From Caprimulgus europaeus (lineage: Eukaryota; Chordata; Aves; Caprimulgiformes; Caprimulgidae): a DNA stretch of 64,000 nt. The notes under the pieces were generated by a model. That model saw nothing but the letters and a program-made list of their open reading frames with translations, did not search any database and was not told the DNA's origin. A program made the translations under genes and the position numbers. This document shows, piece after piece, positions 23,118 through 34,900 of this stretch; the stretch's first letter is position 1; each line of letters opens with the position of its first letter. The DNA lies in the NCBI GenBank assembly GCA_907165065.1, contig OU015541.1, positions 8,876,501 to 8,940,500 on the forward strand, read 5' to 3'.

Positions 23118-24919
23118 GAAGCGGGTGGTGGGAGGGAGAATAGCTTTGGCTGGTGTTTCTAACCCCATAGCTGGGATGCAGCGGGGAGGCAGGGCAAGGA
23201 GAAGAAAAGAGAGTAAGCAAAAAAAAAAGGTGGGGGGAAAGTGAAGTGGATTAACTGGGGCTGAGCAAAACCCTGGGAGAGAAGGAGAGGGGAGATGAGT
23301 CAGAGCCGGGGCAGCAGGGCAGGCATGCCCCAGTGTGGCCTCAAGGCTTCCCTGACTTCACTCCTTGACAGTCCCCATTGTGGCAGCCTGAGCCTGGGAG
23401 CGAGTTTCTGGGTGGCTCCTCCAGCAATGTCACTGCTAATTAAGTATGTTCAAAAGGTTAGATTATTGGTTGCGACGGTGTCTCACCTTTGACCATGTCT
23501 GCATCAAACAAATCATAAACCAAGCAAGAAATCTTCTTGGGTTTCCTTGCCCAAGGCATCCTTTTAGGAGTTGGATAAAAGCTATTTTGCAAACAGCAAA
23601 TCCAGGCACCACTTGGCCATGCAGTTCTGCTGGAGTATTGTGGGCTCCCAGAAATTAATAGGGCTCTGGATTTAATTTATTTCAATGAAGGTGGTGGTAG
23701 AGTGGCAACCCTGGAAAACAAGAACGAGTACCAGTTTTCTTGTTCCTGAAATTAATGCAGCTCATGCAGCCTCTCCAGGGAAATCCCTGCTTTCATCCTC
23801 AGCCTCCTGGCTCTTGGGGATCCTCTGTCCTCGACATCCTTCTGTGCCTTGGCACATTAAGAAAATGAACTCTTTACCTTTTAAAGAGAGATTTTTACTT
23901 TTCTGCTAATCCCTGCTCTTTTTTACTTCATTTTTATCTCCTCCCTCCTCTGAGAATCTATGCATCTAACAGAGCAGGTTTGTCTCCCATTTGTTGAATG
24001 TGGGAACCATTTTCTTCACTTGTCCTTATTGCATCCAGGCTGGAAGGGGGACTAATCCTTCCCAGGAGACACAGTTGGACCTGGAGAAACCTTCATCCCA
24101 GTGTCTGATCCTGTGCTGACATGGGGCTGGTGCTGGGCACCCCGCAGCCAGGCAGTCACTGTCTGGCTGGGTCAGAAGTTTGGATTGAGCAATGCCCTGT
24201 TCCCTGACAGGGAGAGGCTCACCCCTGGGGTGCAGAGGCAGTTGGGGACACACTGGGCATGTCCTAGCAGATGGTCTGTCCCCATCTCCACCCCACAGCC
24301 CATTGATCCTGGAGGTGCTGCTGCCTTTGCTGCCCACCCTGGGCAGAGGTAGCCAGTCCCTGCCTGGGCACCTGGTCCACAGCCCTGCTTCCTGCCCTGT
24401 GCCTGCAGCCTGGGCTTTGTTTTCTCAGCTCTGTCTGTTGGTGAAATAAGGAATTACTTCTCCTTCTGGCTTCCCCTGAACAAAGTCTGAGTTGCACAGA
24501 TCCTGCAATCATAAATGAGGCAAAAAACACAGCTCAGTGGGCTGGACTGGCCCCATCTGTTCTGCAATTCCTTCTCCTGGCTCTCCTGGTGGGGATGGCA
24601 TTTCTTCTCTTGCATTTTCTCATTTTCAGGCATCACCATATTTCCTTCCAACTCCTCCCACACACAACGGAAGAACTGCCCACAAGCATGTGCAAAACTA
24701 CTTAATTACTCTTAAACCAGCTGGGCTGAGATTGCTGCTAGTGCCGGTTATTGCACTGACCGTGATGACTTCTCTCCCTCTTCACTTCCACCTATCTGTG
24801 CCCGTCACCTCTCTCAGGCTGTGCCTCCTCCCACGCAATGTCTGGTGGGCACCCAGCACTTGTTCAAACAAACCCCTGCTGCCTGGTGGGTGGGGGCTGG
24901 GGAGAAGTCAGCCCTTGCT

Positions 24920-25550
24920 CTCCTGGTGTTTGGTGTCCCAGGTTCATTACTGGGTGTCCCAGGACCATGGCCAGGTACCCTGAGCCATTGATGGATGTCT
25001 TGGGGGTATTGCTGGATGTTCCAGGAACATGGTTGAGTGTCTCTGGATCATTGCTGGGTGCTCTGGGCCATTGCCGAGTGTCCTGGGGTCATTGCCTGGT
25101 GTTCCAGGACCATCAACGGTGCTGCAGGAACATGGCCAGGTGTCCTGGGGTCATTGCCTGGTGTCCCAGGACCATCAACGGTGCTGCAGGAACATGGCCA
25201 GGTGTCCTGGGGTCATTGCCTGGTGTCCCAGGCTCATTAGTGGTGCCCCAGGTCCATGACCAGGTGTCCTGGGACCATTGCCCAGTGTCCCAGGCCCATC
25301 AGTGGTGCCCCAGGTCCATGACTGGGCGTCCTGGGGCCATTGCCCAGTGTCCCAGGCTCATCAGTGGTGTCCCAGGTCCATAGTCAGGTGTCCCAAGGCC
25401 GCTGCTGGGTGTACTGGAGGCATGAATGGTGTCACAAGGCCATTGCTGGGTGTCCCAGGTCCATGACCGGGTGTCCCAGGGCCATTGCCCGGTGTCCCAG
25501 GCCCACCGGTGGTGCCTCCGGTCCACGGCCGGGTGCCCCAGGACCACCGG
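24920..25550. repeat. ~21-bp minisatellite with 62-bp higher-order unit, upstream of B4GALT5
   Basis: Some 30 units related to CCAGGTGTCCTGGGGTCATTG occur head to tail. In the middle, three variants (21+21+20 bp) form a 62-bp higher-order unit: 'tcctggggtcattgcctggt' starts at 25081, 25143 and 25205. Units nearest the gene have gained CpGs (CGGGTGTCCCAGG, CCACCGGTGG) and merge with the CpG island. Because 62 is not a multiple of three and stops are rare, open frames with the same peptide repeat appear in several frames on both strands. These are not genes. Confidence 0.9.
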
Positions 25551-25809
25551 AGCAGTGCCGATCTGACGAGGATGCCCGGTCGCAGGAGCAGCAGCTGCAG
25601 CAAGCGTTGGCGGCGGGGGAGTTTGCAGCCGGTCCCCGCGGCGCCCCGCCCCGGCCGGCCCGCCCCGCACCTCCCGCCCCTCCCCGCCCCATTCATGCGG
25701 CGGCGCTGGGCGCGGGCGGCGGCTCGGAGCGGCCCCGGCGCGGCGCCTCCCGCCGGGCCTCGGCGCATGTGAGCGGCGGCGGCAGGAGGGCGGCGGCGGC
25801 GCATCGGCC
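25551..25809 (+). promoter_or_regulatory. B4GALT5: B4GALT5 CpG-island promoter and 5' UTR
   Basis: Extremely GC- and CpG-rich, with no TATA box. Several Sp1-type GC boxes are visible: CCCCGCCCC at 25644-25652 and 25682-25690, and CCGCCCC near 25674-25680. Human B4GALT5 is reported to depend on Sp1, which agrees with this layout. The transcription start is not visible but probably lies between about 25600 and 25720. The island continues into intron 1 to about 26250. Confidence 0.7.
25695..25772 (+). other. Possible upstream ORF in the B4GALT5 leader (25 codons)
   Basis: An ATG at 25695 opens a 25-codon frame (MRRRWARAAARSGP onward, Arg/Ala/Pro-rich) that ends at TGA 25770-25772, 37 bp before the main start. 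Its last sense codon is itself an ATG followed at once by TGA, a minimal start-stop element. It matters only if the transcript starts upstream of 25695. It could lower translation of the main frame. Confidence 0.35.
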
Positions 25810-25936
25810 ATGCGGTGGCCCCGCGGCCCCCGGGGTGCCTGGCGGCTGCTGCCCCGGCGCTCGCTGCTGGCCGTGCTCTTCCTCTTCTCGCTCTCCTCCT
25901 CCTTCCTCTACTTCGTCTATGTGGCGCCGGGCATCG
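25810..25936 (+). CDS. B4GALT5: B4GALT5 exon 1 (coding part)
   Basis: 127 coding bases, residues 1-42 plus one base. Encodes the basic tail ([17 protein letters not shown]) and the Golgi signal-anchor helix ([17 protein letters not shown]). Start chosen because the following sequence matches the known family N-terminus and the context has G at -3. Donor GTAAGC. Confidence 0.93.
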
Positions 25937-28900
25937 GTAAGCGGCGGGCCCAGGCCAGGGGTGCGGGGCGGGGGAACGCCGTCTCCCGCTGGAAACGCTG
26001 AGTAATCCGCGCCCGGCCGGTTTCGGGGGCCGCGGCATCCCCGGCAGAGGGGCGGGCCCGGGCCCGGTGTTCGTGGCTGCGGCACCGCGGTGCTCCGGAG
26101 CTCGGCGCTGGGCAGCGGCGTCTCCTCCTTCCGCCGGGTGAGGAGGAGGGGGGGGCTCCCGGGCTGGCGGGGGCTACCCGGTGCTCGCTTGTGCCCCTCG
26201 GGACGCCGGTCCCCGCTGCCTGGAGGGGCTGCGGGAGGTGCCGGTGGGGCTTCCCCTGGCTGGCGGAGGCGAGCAGGGGTGCAGCGAGCTGCCTCCCTCC
26301 TGCCTGCCTCCCTCCCTCCTGCCTGCCTGCCTGCCTCCCTCCCTCCTGCCTGCCGCCTGCCTGCTGCCTGCCCGAGAGTTTGTTTTGAAGAAGTGGAGTG
26401 TTGTCCAAGTGTTTGTGGTCTAAACGCTCTCTCTGGCAGGAATCCTACTCTTTTTGTCAAGTGGGAAGATGAGGAGTGTGTATTTTAGAAGGAGAGTGTA
26501 CTCGTTCCTGTCTTTTTCATCGCGTGCTTCGCAGGGCACTTGAGTAGCCCTGTGCCAAAATGGCTAGCACCCAGTGCCGTGGGGCTGCACGCCCGTCTCC
26601 CGTGCGATACGGGAAAGCCTGTGCCTCGGGAAGCAGCTGTTCTCTCCGTACGGTGGATCTCGTTTCTGCACGGAGCCAAGGCTTGTGGTTTGGCCTTCAA
26701 CCGAACTTTGACAACAATTAATTTTTATAGAAACAATCCTTTTCAGTGAAATCTTGCACATGGGAGTTTCTCCTTGAAATGTCATTGGTATTGCTCGTGC
26801 CATCCTTAGCTTGGACATCCCGGGGAGATCTGTGTGTGTTTCTCAAGGTGACTTCTGTGGGGTTTTATTTATTTATGATGTTCCATGGTTGCTGCCGGGC
26901 TTTGGAAGCCTTTGGTGGGGCTGTGTGGGGGTTGGCTGGTGTGTGAAGCCCAGTTCGTGGAGGCTCGTGTCCTGGGCTTGGCCGGAGTGAGGACGCACAT
27001 CCTGGGCCACACTCCTCCCTGGCTTGGTGGCCCAGGGCTTTGCTGTCCCGACAGGCTGGCCGGTGACCTGTGGGCTGGCCTTGGAGCTGCTGAGCCGTTC
27101 TCTTGCATCCGTTGGAGGACAGTTTCACACTGATGCAGGCAGCTACTGCCTGCTCCCTCTACAAACACAGCCTGACACGTCACGTTCACGTGCTGCCGTG
27201 GGGCCAGCGGTTGTTTTATCAAACAGGGCAGGTGCACAGGTTGTCTTCTGCTCGAGCTGTGGCCTGGCTGTGGACAGGCTTCCCTGGGCCCAGAGGAAAT
27301 AGCTGTACAGTTTCAGAAGGATGGTTTTGTTCTTTTTTTAGAGTTGTCTATTTCATTTCTGCGTGGTCACCAGTTCTAGAAGTGCTGGAGATGCTGTAGG
27401 GTATAAAATGCTGTTTAAAACCAGCTCTCTGCCCCAAGACCTTTCCCTGCGTGGACCTTGGATAATACGGTCACATCCCACCCCGTGTCCTTGCTGTCTG
27501 TGATACTGGAAGAGGAGGCAGAGTGGTGAAGGTGGTCCCTGTTCCCACCCGCCCGTGGATGTCAGTGGTGTTCTGAGTCATCTCCTCGTCAGGTGACAGA
27601 TCTGCTTCTTTTTTTTTTTTTTTTTTTTTTTCTTTTTAACCTCCCTCTTTCAGCCAGAAGTGTTCTGTCATGAAAACCCAGCCCAGTATTCCTGGGGTGG
27701 CTGGGCTCATCCTCCCATGGATGGCGCTTGGAGAGAGTTTGTTTTCAGGCCAGAGTGGTAAGGAGAAGCTTGGAAGAAAAGTGGGTGAGATAGGACGTGA
27801 GCAGAGCTGGGGATTTTAATAAATCAACGCATGGCGTGTGATGGAGCAATGGCATCTGTGAGGTGTTCTGGGGCCCTTTGGCCTGCCCATCACCACCTAG
27901 GGTGGTGGGGTAGGGCTAGGCTGGTTTTCTCCATCTGCTGAAGATCCTGAAGAAGCCTCTGCCCTAAAACTGTCCCTTGTAGGATGTGTTGGGGAAGCAG
28001 CTGAAGAAGGACTTGCAGCTCACTGACTAAACCATGGGTAGAGGAGTGATTAATCCATTCCCTGATTGTACCTTAATTAAAAAAATCCAAATAAATGGGA
28101 CCTGAACCTGCAAGTAAGCTTGAACCAGCTGAAGACTGGGCCTGGAAGGACTTTCATCTGGTCAGTGCCACAGGCTGCTGGGTGTGATGAGCCTGTCCCT
28201 GAGCCCCTGGTTTGAGGGGGGCAAAATAATTCCTTGGCGTTGCTGAAGCTTGTTGCGTTGGAGCAGTTGTGCAGCAGTGCCAGGAGGAAACTGGGACAGT
28301 TGCGCTTCTGGGTGCTGTCTCAGTACCTTGGCGTGGAGCTGGCATGCTTGCTGGTTTCCTTGCTGGCTGGAAAACTGCTCCTGGTGCCCTTTGGGGACAG
28401 AGAAGGGGAGCCCAGCTTGGGCTCTGGGTTGCCTGCCCTGGTGCTGGCCTGTTGCCCAGCCGGCCGTTGTGTTTGGCTCCTTGCAAACCAGATAACACCA
28501 GTGTGCCCTCGGTCTGCTCGAGACGGAAATGGAGGTAGAAATTCATGTTTACTGTCAGCAAATTGCCATGCTTGGTACCTACAGGGAGCCCAGAGCTTTT
28601 GGGGTTTGTGTTTGCATTGTGCCCTGGTTTATGGGATGTCTAGGGTAGCTCCTCACTTCTGTCCTTCACTGAGGTTTCCTCCTACAGAACTGAAATTTTC
28701 TTGTGGCCTCAAGTTTGTGCAGAGTGATCTGATGTAAACGGCCAGCACCGCCTCCTTCCCAGTGCTCGCATCCGATAACGGTGTGTCCTCCCCACGCACC
28801 GCCCTAACAGCGTCCATCCCTGGGCTCCCAAAGCCACCTTGGGAAGTAAATCGCCAGAGACCCAGCTGATGGCACAAATACAGCAGGTTCCCCTTTTATT

Positions 28901-31900
28901 CAACGCTGTTCCCCAGCTCCCATTCGCTTTTGTCCCTGCCGTGGCTGGGCTGATTATGTGGGTCTGTCTCATCGTGGCCATTGTGTGCTGGATGAGGCGG
29001 CCGATTGTTCTGCTCCGCGGTGAGCTGGGGCCAAGGCATGGCGGGGCTGGTGGAGATGCAGCGGCTGGAGGCTCCAGGAGATGCTCTGGTGTCTGCTCAG
29101 GTCCCCGCTGCCTGCCAGGCAGCAGGTACGAGGTGTTGCTGGTGCGGGTGGGGAGGTTGCTTTTGCTCACTGCCTTGCTCAGGGGGTCTTGTGAGCGGCA
29201 GCAGCAGGGTAAGGAGCAGCGAGGCAGACTGTGCTTTAATGGTGTGCAGTCACATTGACCTCGCCTTTGGAGTGAGCAGAGCTTGGCATGGGGAGAGCTG
29301 TTTTGTCCTGCTCCAGAATCCGGTGTGCACCTCAGCAGGCTCTTTGCAAGGCTTGCTCCCAGCACTGGGGCTCTTGCCCTCCCGGGACAACCGCCCTGCG
29401 AGCCTCTCGCTTCTCCAGGCGGGATGTGCAGAAGTGGGCTTGCCAGAGGGGTTCTGTCCATGCCCAGACCCTAGTGTTGGAACAAGGATCCTCCAAGGAG
29501 CTCAGCTACGGTCCCTGAAAATGCCTTGTCTTGCTGGTTTTGTGCTTTTTTCATAGGGCCTGGAAAATCAAGGGAATTCCTTCCTGTGGCTGAAAACAGT
29601 AATGCTTTCACAAGCTGCTTGCACTGCAAGTTGTAGTTTCATCTTGATAACTCTCCTTGCAACAGTAGGAATTTCTCAGACCTTGGACTTGGTCCTCGTG
29701 GAGAGGTTGGTTGCTGCGTGGCTGGGAGGGGGAGGTCAAGGGCCTCCCCTTGTCCTTGGCTAGTTGCTATTGGCTTTTCCCTTCTTGTCTCTCCAGATAT
29801 TGGAGCCCTTTTATTTTATTTTTAACTTAGTTGTGCACAGGAATCTTACTTGGTTGGATCTGATTGTAAGAAAATAATGCAGAGAATTTAAATTATTGGG
29901 TGAAAGATTGTTACCTTTGTGAGAGAGCTGTAATTCACTCTGGCTTTACTTCCTCAAAACTTATGCTCCCGACCGGTCTTACAGGGCACGAGGTAGCAGT
30001 GTTAGCCCTGAATTGCATTTGTGGCGCAAGAACTTGGTTTTGAGAGGCAGGAGGGCTTTGAAACGCTATTCCTCCACGCTGTGTTTCAGTGGACAGCAGA
30101 GCAGTACTGTGGAGACCAACAGCTTCCTCTGTACAGCCCGTTTCTTCTTTGGTCCCTTGTGAGAATATTAATTGGCCAAATGTGGTTGATCTGGTTTGGT
30201 TATTTAATGTATCAACCTGGAAAAATCTTAGCACAGAGGAGGTCCAGGGGTGAAAATGCAAAAGATTTTGCTACCATCAGCTGGCCACAGGTTGAGGGGA
30301 CCATGGGAGGGGGTTGAGTTGCCCTTGGTGGTGAGGAACAGAGGAAGAATGGTGGCTGTGGCCCCGTGAAGGGGGATGGCACTGTGGAGACAGAAGGTGA
30401 GGGTACAGCTCAGAGTAACAAAATGAGGTTTGTGCTCTTGTAGCCCTGGCTTTCACCTTCCATGTCTTCCCTCTGCAGTGTAAGGGAGTGTGGTATCTTA
30501 CTATGGAACAGTGGTAGCACTGCCCTCCTTCACCCTCCTCACCCCAAGAGATCTGCCAAGCAGCATTTCACAACCTGCAGCAGGAACAGCCCAGTTCCTC
30601 AGCATATCCCACCAAGGTTTTTGCAGTCATCAGATCCGACAGCAACCGGGGGTAGTAAGAAATCCTCGAGTGCTCCTTGGTACGAGAACTTGAACTCAGG
30701 ATCTCCTGTGCTATGTGTGAAAGGAGTCTAGCAGCAGCTGTGGGAAACAGCTCCTTTGGTAGCTCTGCTTTTTTTCCAGCACCAAGTCTCCTAAAAGGCA
30801 CGTGCAGACAGGAGAGCGGCCGCAGCCCTGCTTGCACAGAGCTGCTCCTGTGCCAGGGCATCTGAGGCACTGATGGTGCAGAACATTGGTTGGAGACCAC
30901 CTTTTGGTCAAGACTAAGAGGTTTCTTTGAGGGCAGGTGGATTACTAGGTTTTCTTTGCCTGTAAGGACCTGTGTTGTCTGTTTGAGTTATTTTTCTGGT
31001 GGCTCACTGGGTGTTGGCAACTGCAGAGAGTATGTGAAGAGTTCACATTTCATCCATCTCTGGAAAGCCTGGCTTGTGGAAGCTGATCAGCAGTCACAGA
31101 AGCATCCATGTACTGGTTCATTCCTGCAAATTAAATGCTTCTAAACTTCAGTGATCTCCAATGGAGCAAACCTTAAAGCAAAGCCATTAGTGCTGTCAGC
31201 CCAAACTTCTAGGACACCTGATCTTAATGGGACTGGGAAGCTGTGGAGGGCCAGGGCTTCAGCAGACACTCGGTCACTTCAGGTGGCTGCTGGCTCTGGT
31301 GGAGATAAGGGCTCTGACACTGCTGCTTTGTTTCCTGAGTAGATCATCTGCATCTTTTCCAGGTGGACTCATTAATTGCATTAACTCAGGCAGCATCTGC
31401 TCTGCAGGGTACAGTGAACACCCCGGGGACCACTGCAGGGAATGGAGATGAGCAATGTGGGGAGCTGTATGTTTGCACTTGCTCTTATTTGAGTCCTGTT
31501 ACTGTTGGTGGATTTTAATATCCAAGCAGTGCATGACATCCTCAAATGCTTAATTTTATTGAAACTTCTGGGGAACCACAGGGGTGGCACTGGTGACTCT
31601 CAACCAGAGGTGTTGGCTGAGGCTGATGTTGGCTGGAGAAGGCTCTGCAGAGCCCTCTGCTCTCCCTCTGGCAGCACCAAGGGATGAGCAGTCTGGAAGA
31701 GAAACTGATACGCAGCCGTACAGAGTAAGAAAATCTTTCCCTGAGCAGCTTTATTTTTAAAGCATCATTGTTACAATAAAATGTCTGTTTACTTTGACAA
31801 AACCTTTGCTGGGTTATTTTAGTAAAGTTTGTTTTCATACTGGCTTTTTCTTCCCCTTTGCACTTGGGCTGTTGTTCTGACTGTGGTTTTGTCTGACAGC

Positions 31901-34900
31901 ATTTTGGACGCTGGGATGGTTAACGTGTGTTTGAAGGTTTTCTAGCACCTGCTCTAAACACTGGGGGTATTAGTTCTGTTTTGGGAGATGGAGCAGAAAA
32001 TGTATAGTGGACTGTGCTGTAGAAATGCAAAAAAAAAACCCAAATCGGAATTTTTTGAGAGATGTTTGTGGCTGTGTCTTTTGGAGAACATGAAATTGAG
32101 AATGTTAAAAACGCCAGGGCTTTTAGCCTTGCTCTGGAGCTGCTATTATTTTGAAAGGAAAGGTGAAGTGCTGAGGGGTGATGTCAGTGCCCAGCAGGAA
32201 AACCGATCTCGGCCATCCTCATCTGCTACTTGGAAGGGTCCCAGGGGTGACGGAGGGACAGCATGTGTAACCTCCGTCCCGCTGGGAAGTGTCCTTCTGG
32301 ATGCAGCTATGGTTGCAATCACAGAATCCCAGACTGGTTTGGGTTGGAAGGGACCTTAAAGCTCATCCAGTTCCAACGCCGCTGCCATCAGCAGGGACAC
32401 CTTCCACTAGACCAGGTTGCTCAAAGCCTCATCCAACCTGGCCGAGAACACTTCCAGGGAGGAGCAGCCACAGCTTCTCTGGGCAACCTGTTCCAGTGTC
32501 TCACCACCCTCACAGTAAATAATTTCTTCCAAATATCTGATCTAAACCTCCCCTCTTCCAGTGTAAAGCCGTTTCCCCTTGTTCTATCACTACCTGCCCT
32601 TACACTGTTATAAGGAGTTACAACAGTACCTCTGCCCTTGGAGTGTGATGGGCAGGGCAGAGGTGCCCTTTTACTGTTACAAAAGGAGTTTTCTGGGGCC
32701 TGCTGGTCTTGCTAAACCTAAAGTGAAGGAGCAGGCTGTTGTGCTGGGGGGGCAGGCAGGTTTGGGGGATCCCTTGTGCTCTCTAGTGACTGTGGCTATT
32801 TTGTATAACACCACAAGCTTTAGTACACCTTATTTGATGCTTTGTTTTCCCAAAGCATGTAAATATTTCTTCAGGGGTGCAAGAAGCTCAGTTATTAGAG
32901 CATCACTCTGGGCTGCGCAGGGGAGGCGAGGGGGGATTAGGCTTGCTTGGGCTGGGCTTCAGCTGGCAGCGTGCAGCCACGTTGTGTGTGGCTTCCTGAG
33001 CTCCTTTTTCTAGGGTTTTGGTTTTGAGGTGCGAAACCAGTGAGCTCTTCCCCTTGCAAGCCTGCGGTTGCGTGTGGCATCCCCGGGCTGGCACAAACCC
33101 CTCCAGAGCCCTTGCCCCATGAGCAAGTCTTGTCCTGGGGCTCCTCTGAAGATGGTGTCGGGGTGCTGGACAGTCCCCCTTGCAGCAAAGGGGACCCCAG
33201 CTGGGTTGTCTGTGCCTGTCCCCCCCTGGCTCTTGCTGCAGGGGAGAGGCTGTTTTCAGGGGATGTGGGTTCAGATACCACTGTGGGTTTCTTCTCCAGG
33301 ATGTGCCTCAGTTTCTCCTTGGTGGGAGCTTGCCTGGTGTTAGAAAACCGCTATTTTCCTGTCCTGATGAGTGGGTCTGTGTGATGCTCGCTTGGGCTGC
33401 GTGGGAGGCAGAGCCTGCAAAGCTGTTCCCTCCCTGTGCCTTTCTAATCTGAAAGGTAAAGGTTGGGAAATGTTTCTGCATGGAGGATGCCACTGCATGC
33501 GTAATGGAAGAAAGCAAATACAGGCAAAAAACCCCGTCACACAGCGGTGAGTTGGACCATGGTATCAGCCAGTGTTTGTTTGCATATCTAAGGAACTTTA
33601 TGGCAAAATAATTGATCGGTTTTACTTGAATGCTATCGCCACACAAACGATCAAAGGAACCTCTTGAGTCCTGGCAGTGCATTAGCCACCTCCTTTGCTT
33701 TGGAGAGGCTGGGGACCAAGCTGTGCTGACACTTTAAATATGCTGATACGCTGCCAAAAAGCTCCTGTGCAGGGACCGGGGGTTTACACTGCAAAGAGGA
33801 CGGGCTGGAGGAGGTCTGTGTGATGCCTGTGATGGGGTGTGTGTGCTCTTAATTTATGGTGTCTCCCCTCAGCAGCGGATTGGGAGAGGCTGTGTCATGA
33901 GCAGGGATTTTGGATGGACAGTGGTGAAGATGGCTACGTGAATGCTGATGTTTATAAAGTGCCTCTAAAAAAAAAAAAGTACAAAGCATACAGAATGAGA
34001 GGGGAAAGCAAACACTGCAGTGCACCAGGCAGTCAAGTGCTTACTGATAATTTTGTTTTTCCTCAACTACCTGGCAGGAAAAGGAAAGCATTTCAGTCCC
34101 GTCCCTGCCTGCCGTGCCCTCTGCGTCAGCAGGTGCTGGCAGGAGGTGCTGCCCGTGCTGCGGGGCCCTGGGTGCGTTGGGCAACGGCTGCTCTTGCTAA
34201 AACTGCCGGGAGCCTGGCGATGGCGTGGGCAGGGCTGGGGGGAGCAAAGGGGGGAACCTGCTGCGAGTTGGCAAGTGATGCACAGACCACAGGTAAATAA
34301 ACGGGCTAAAATGGCTGCATTCTGTGGCGGGAAAGCCCAGAGCTGATGTAGGTGAAACTGGTGTGGGCCACACCCGAGGTGTGAGGTGTTTTTGGTGCCG
34401 GGGCTGCAGCTTCCCGGGAGAGGAGAGCGGGTGGGAAGTTCCAGTCAGCAAACGTGGGGTTCCCATGGAGCTGGGGACCCCCCGGCCGCAGCAGCTCCTG
34501 CAGGGTTGTGAAATGCTTCTACCACACATGCAGCTCGCTCTCATTCTGCAGTCATAGTTCTTTTTTCCCCTCCCCACCTCAGTGTTTTTCCAACTCACGT
34601 CTTGCTGCCAGAGTCCATATTAATAATGCATGACTTTTTTTTTTTTTTTTTATGGTGCTTCCTTCCCGGCGTCCCTTTCAGCTGCTGAGTCAGAGAAGAT
34701 TGTTATAGCAGCAGCCTCTGAAGTGGTGAAATGCCCCTGCAATGCTCAACTGCTGTCATTTATCATCCCGGCTCCTCTGTAGGCAGCCCTTTCCCTTCCC
34801 CGGCTCTCGGGGACGGTACCGATGCCAAAGGGCTGATTTCTGTTATGCTGGCGGGTGACTGGCGAGATCTGCTCTGCTGAGCCTTCTTGGCTGGTATTTG

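Larger units (their letters stand above)
15881..24919. other. Intergenic region between the LTR and the B4GALT5 minisatellite
   Basis: No gene is supported. It contains a TTTTG simple repeat (23071-23117) and several AT-rich islands in otherwise GC-moderate sequence (about 16860-17060, 18700-18850, 19960-20400 and 20900-21200). These could be conserved regulatory DNA but cannot be proven so from one sequence. Confidence 0.5.

Noticed and set aside
24838..25383. 181-codon plus-strand frame with GVPGPSTVLQEHGQ repeats
   Set aside because: It is translation of the 62-bp minisatellite. The same peptide appears in several frames, as expected for a repeat length not divisible by three.
25361..26460. 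Long minus-strand frames (225 and 255 codons) over the B4GALT5 promoter
   Set aside because: Arg/Pro/Gly/Ala-rich frames in a CpG island and a CCTG simple repeat, where stop codons are rare. They overlap the real exon 1 on the other strand.
28709..29461. 250-codon minus-strand frame in intron 1
   Set aside because: Ser/Pro/Arg/Gln-rich, no recognised domain, no splice-compatible conserved segment; typical of a chance frame in GC-rich intron.
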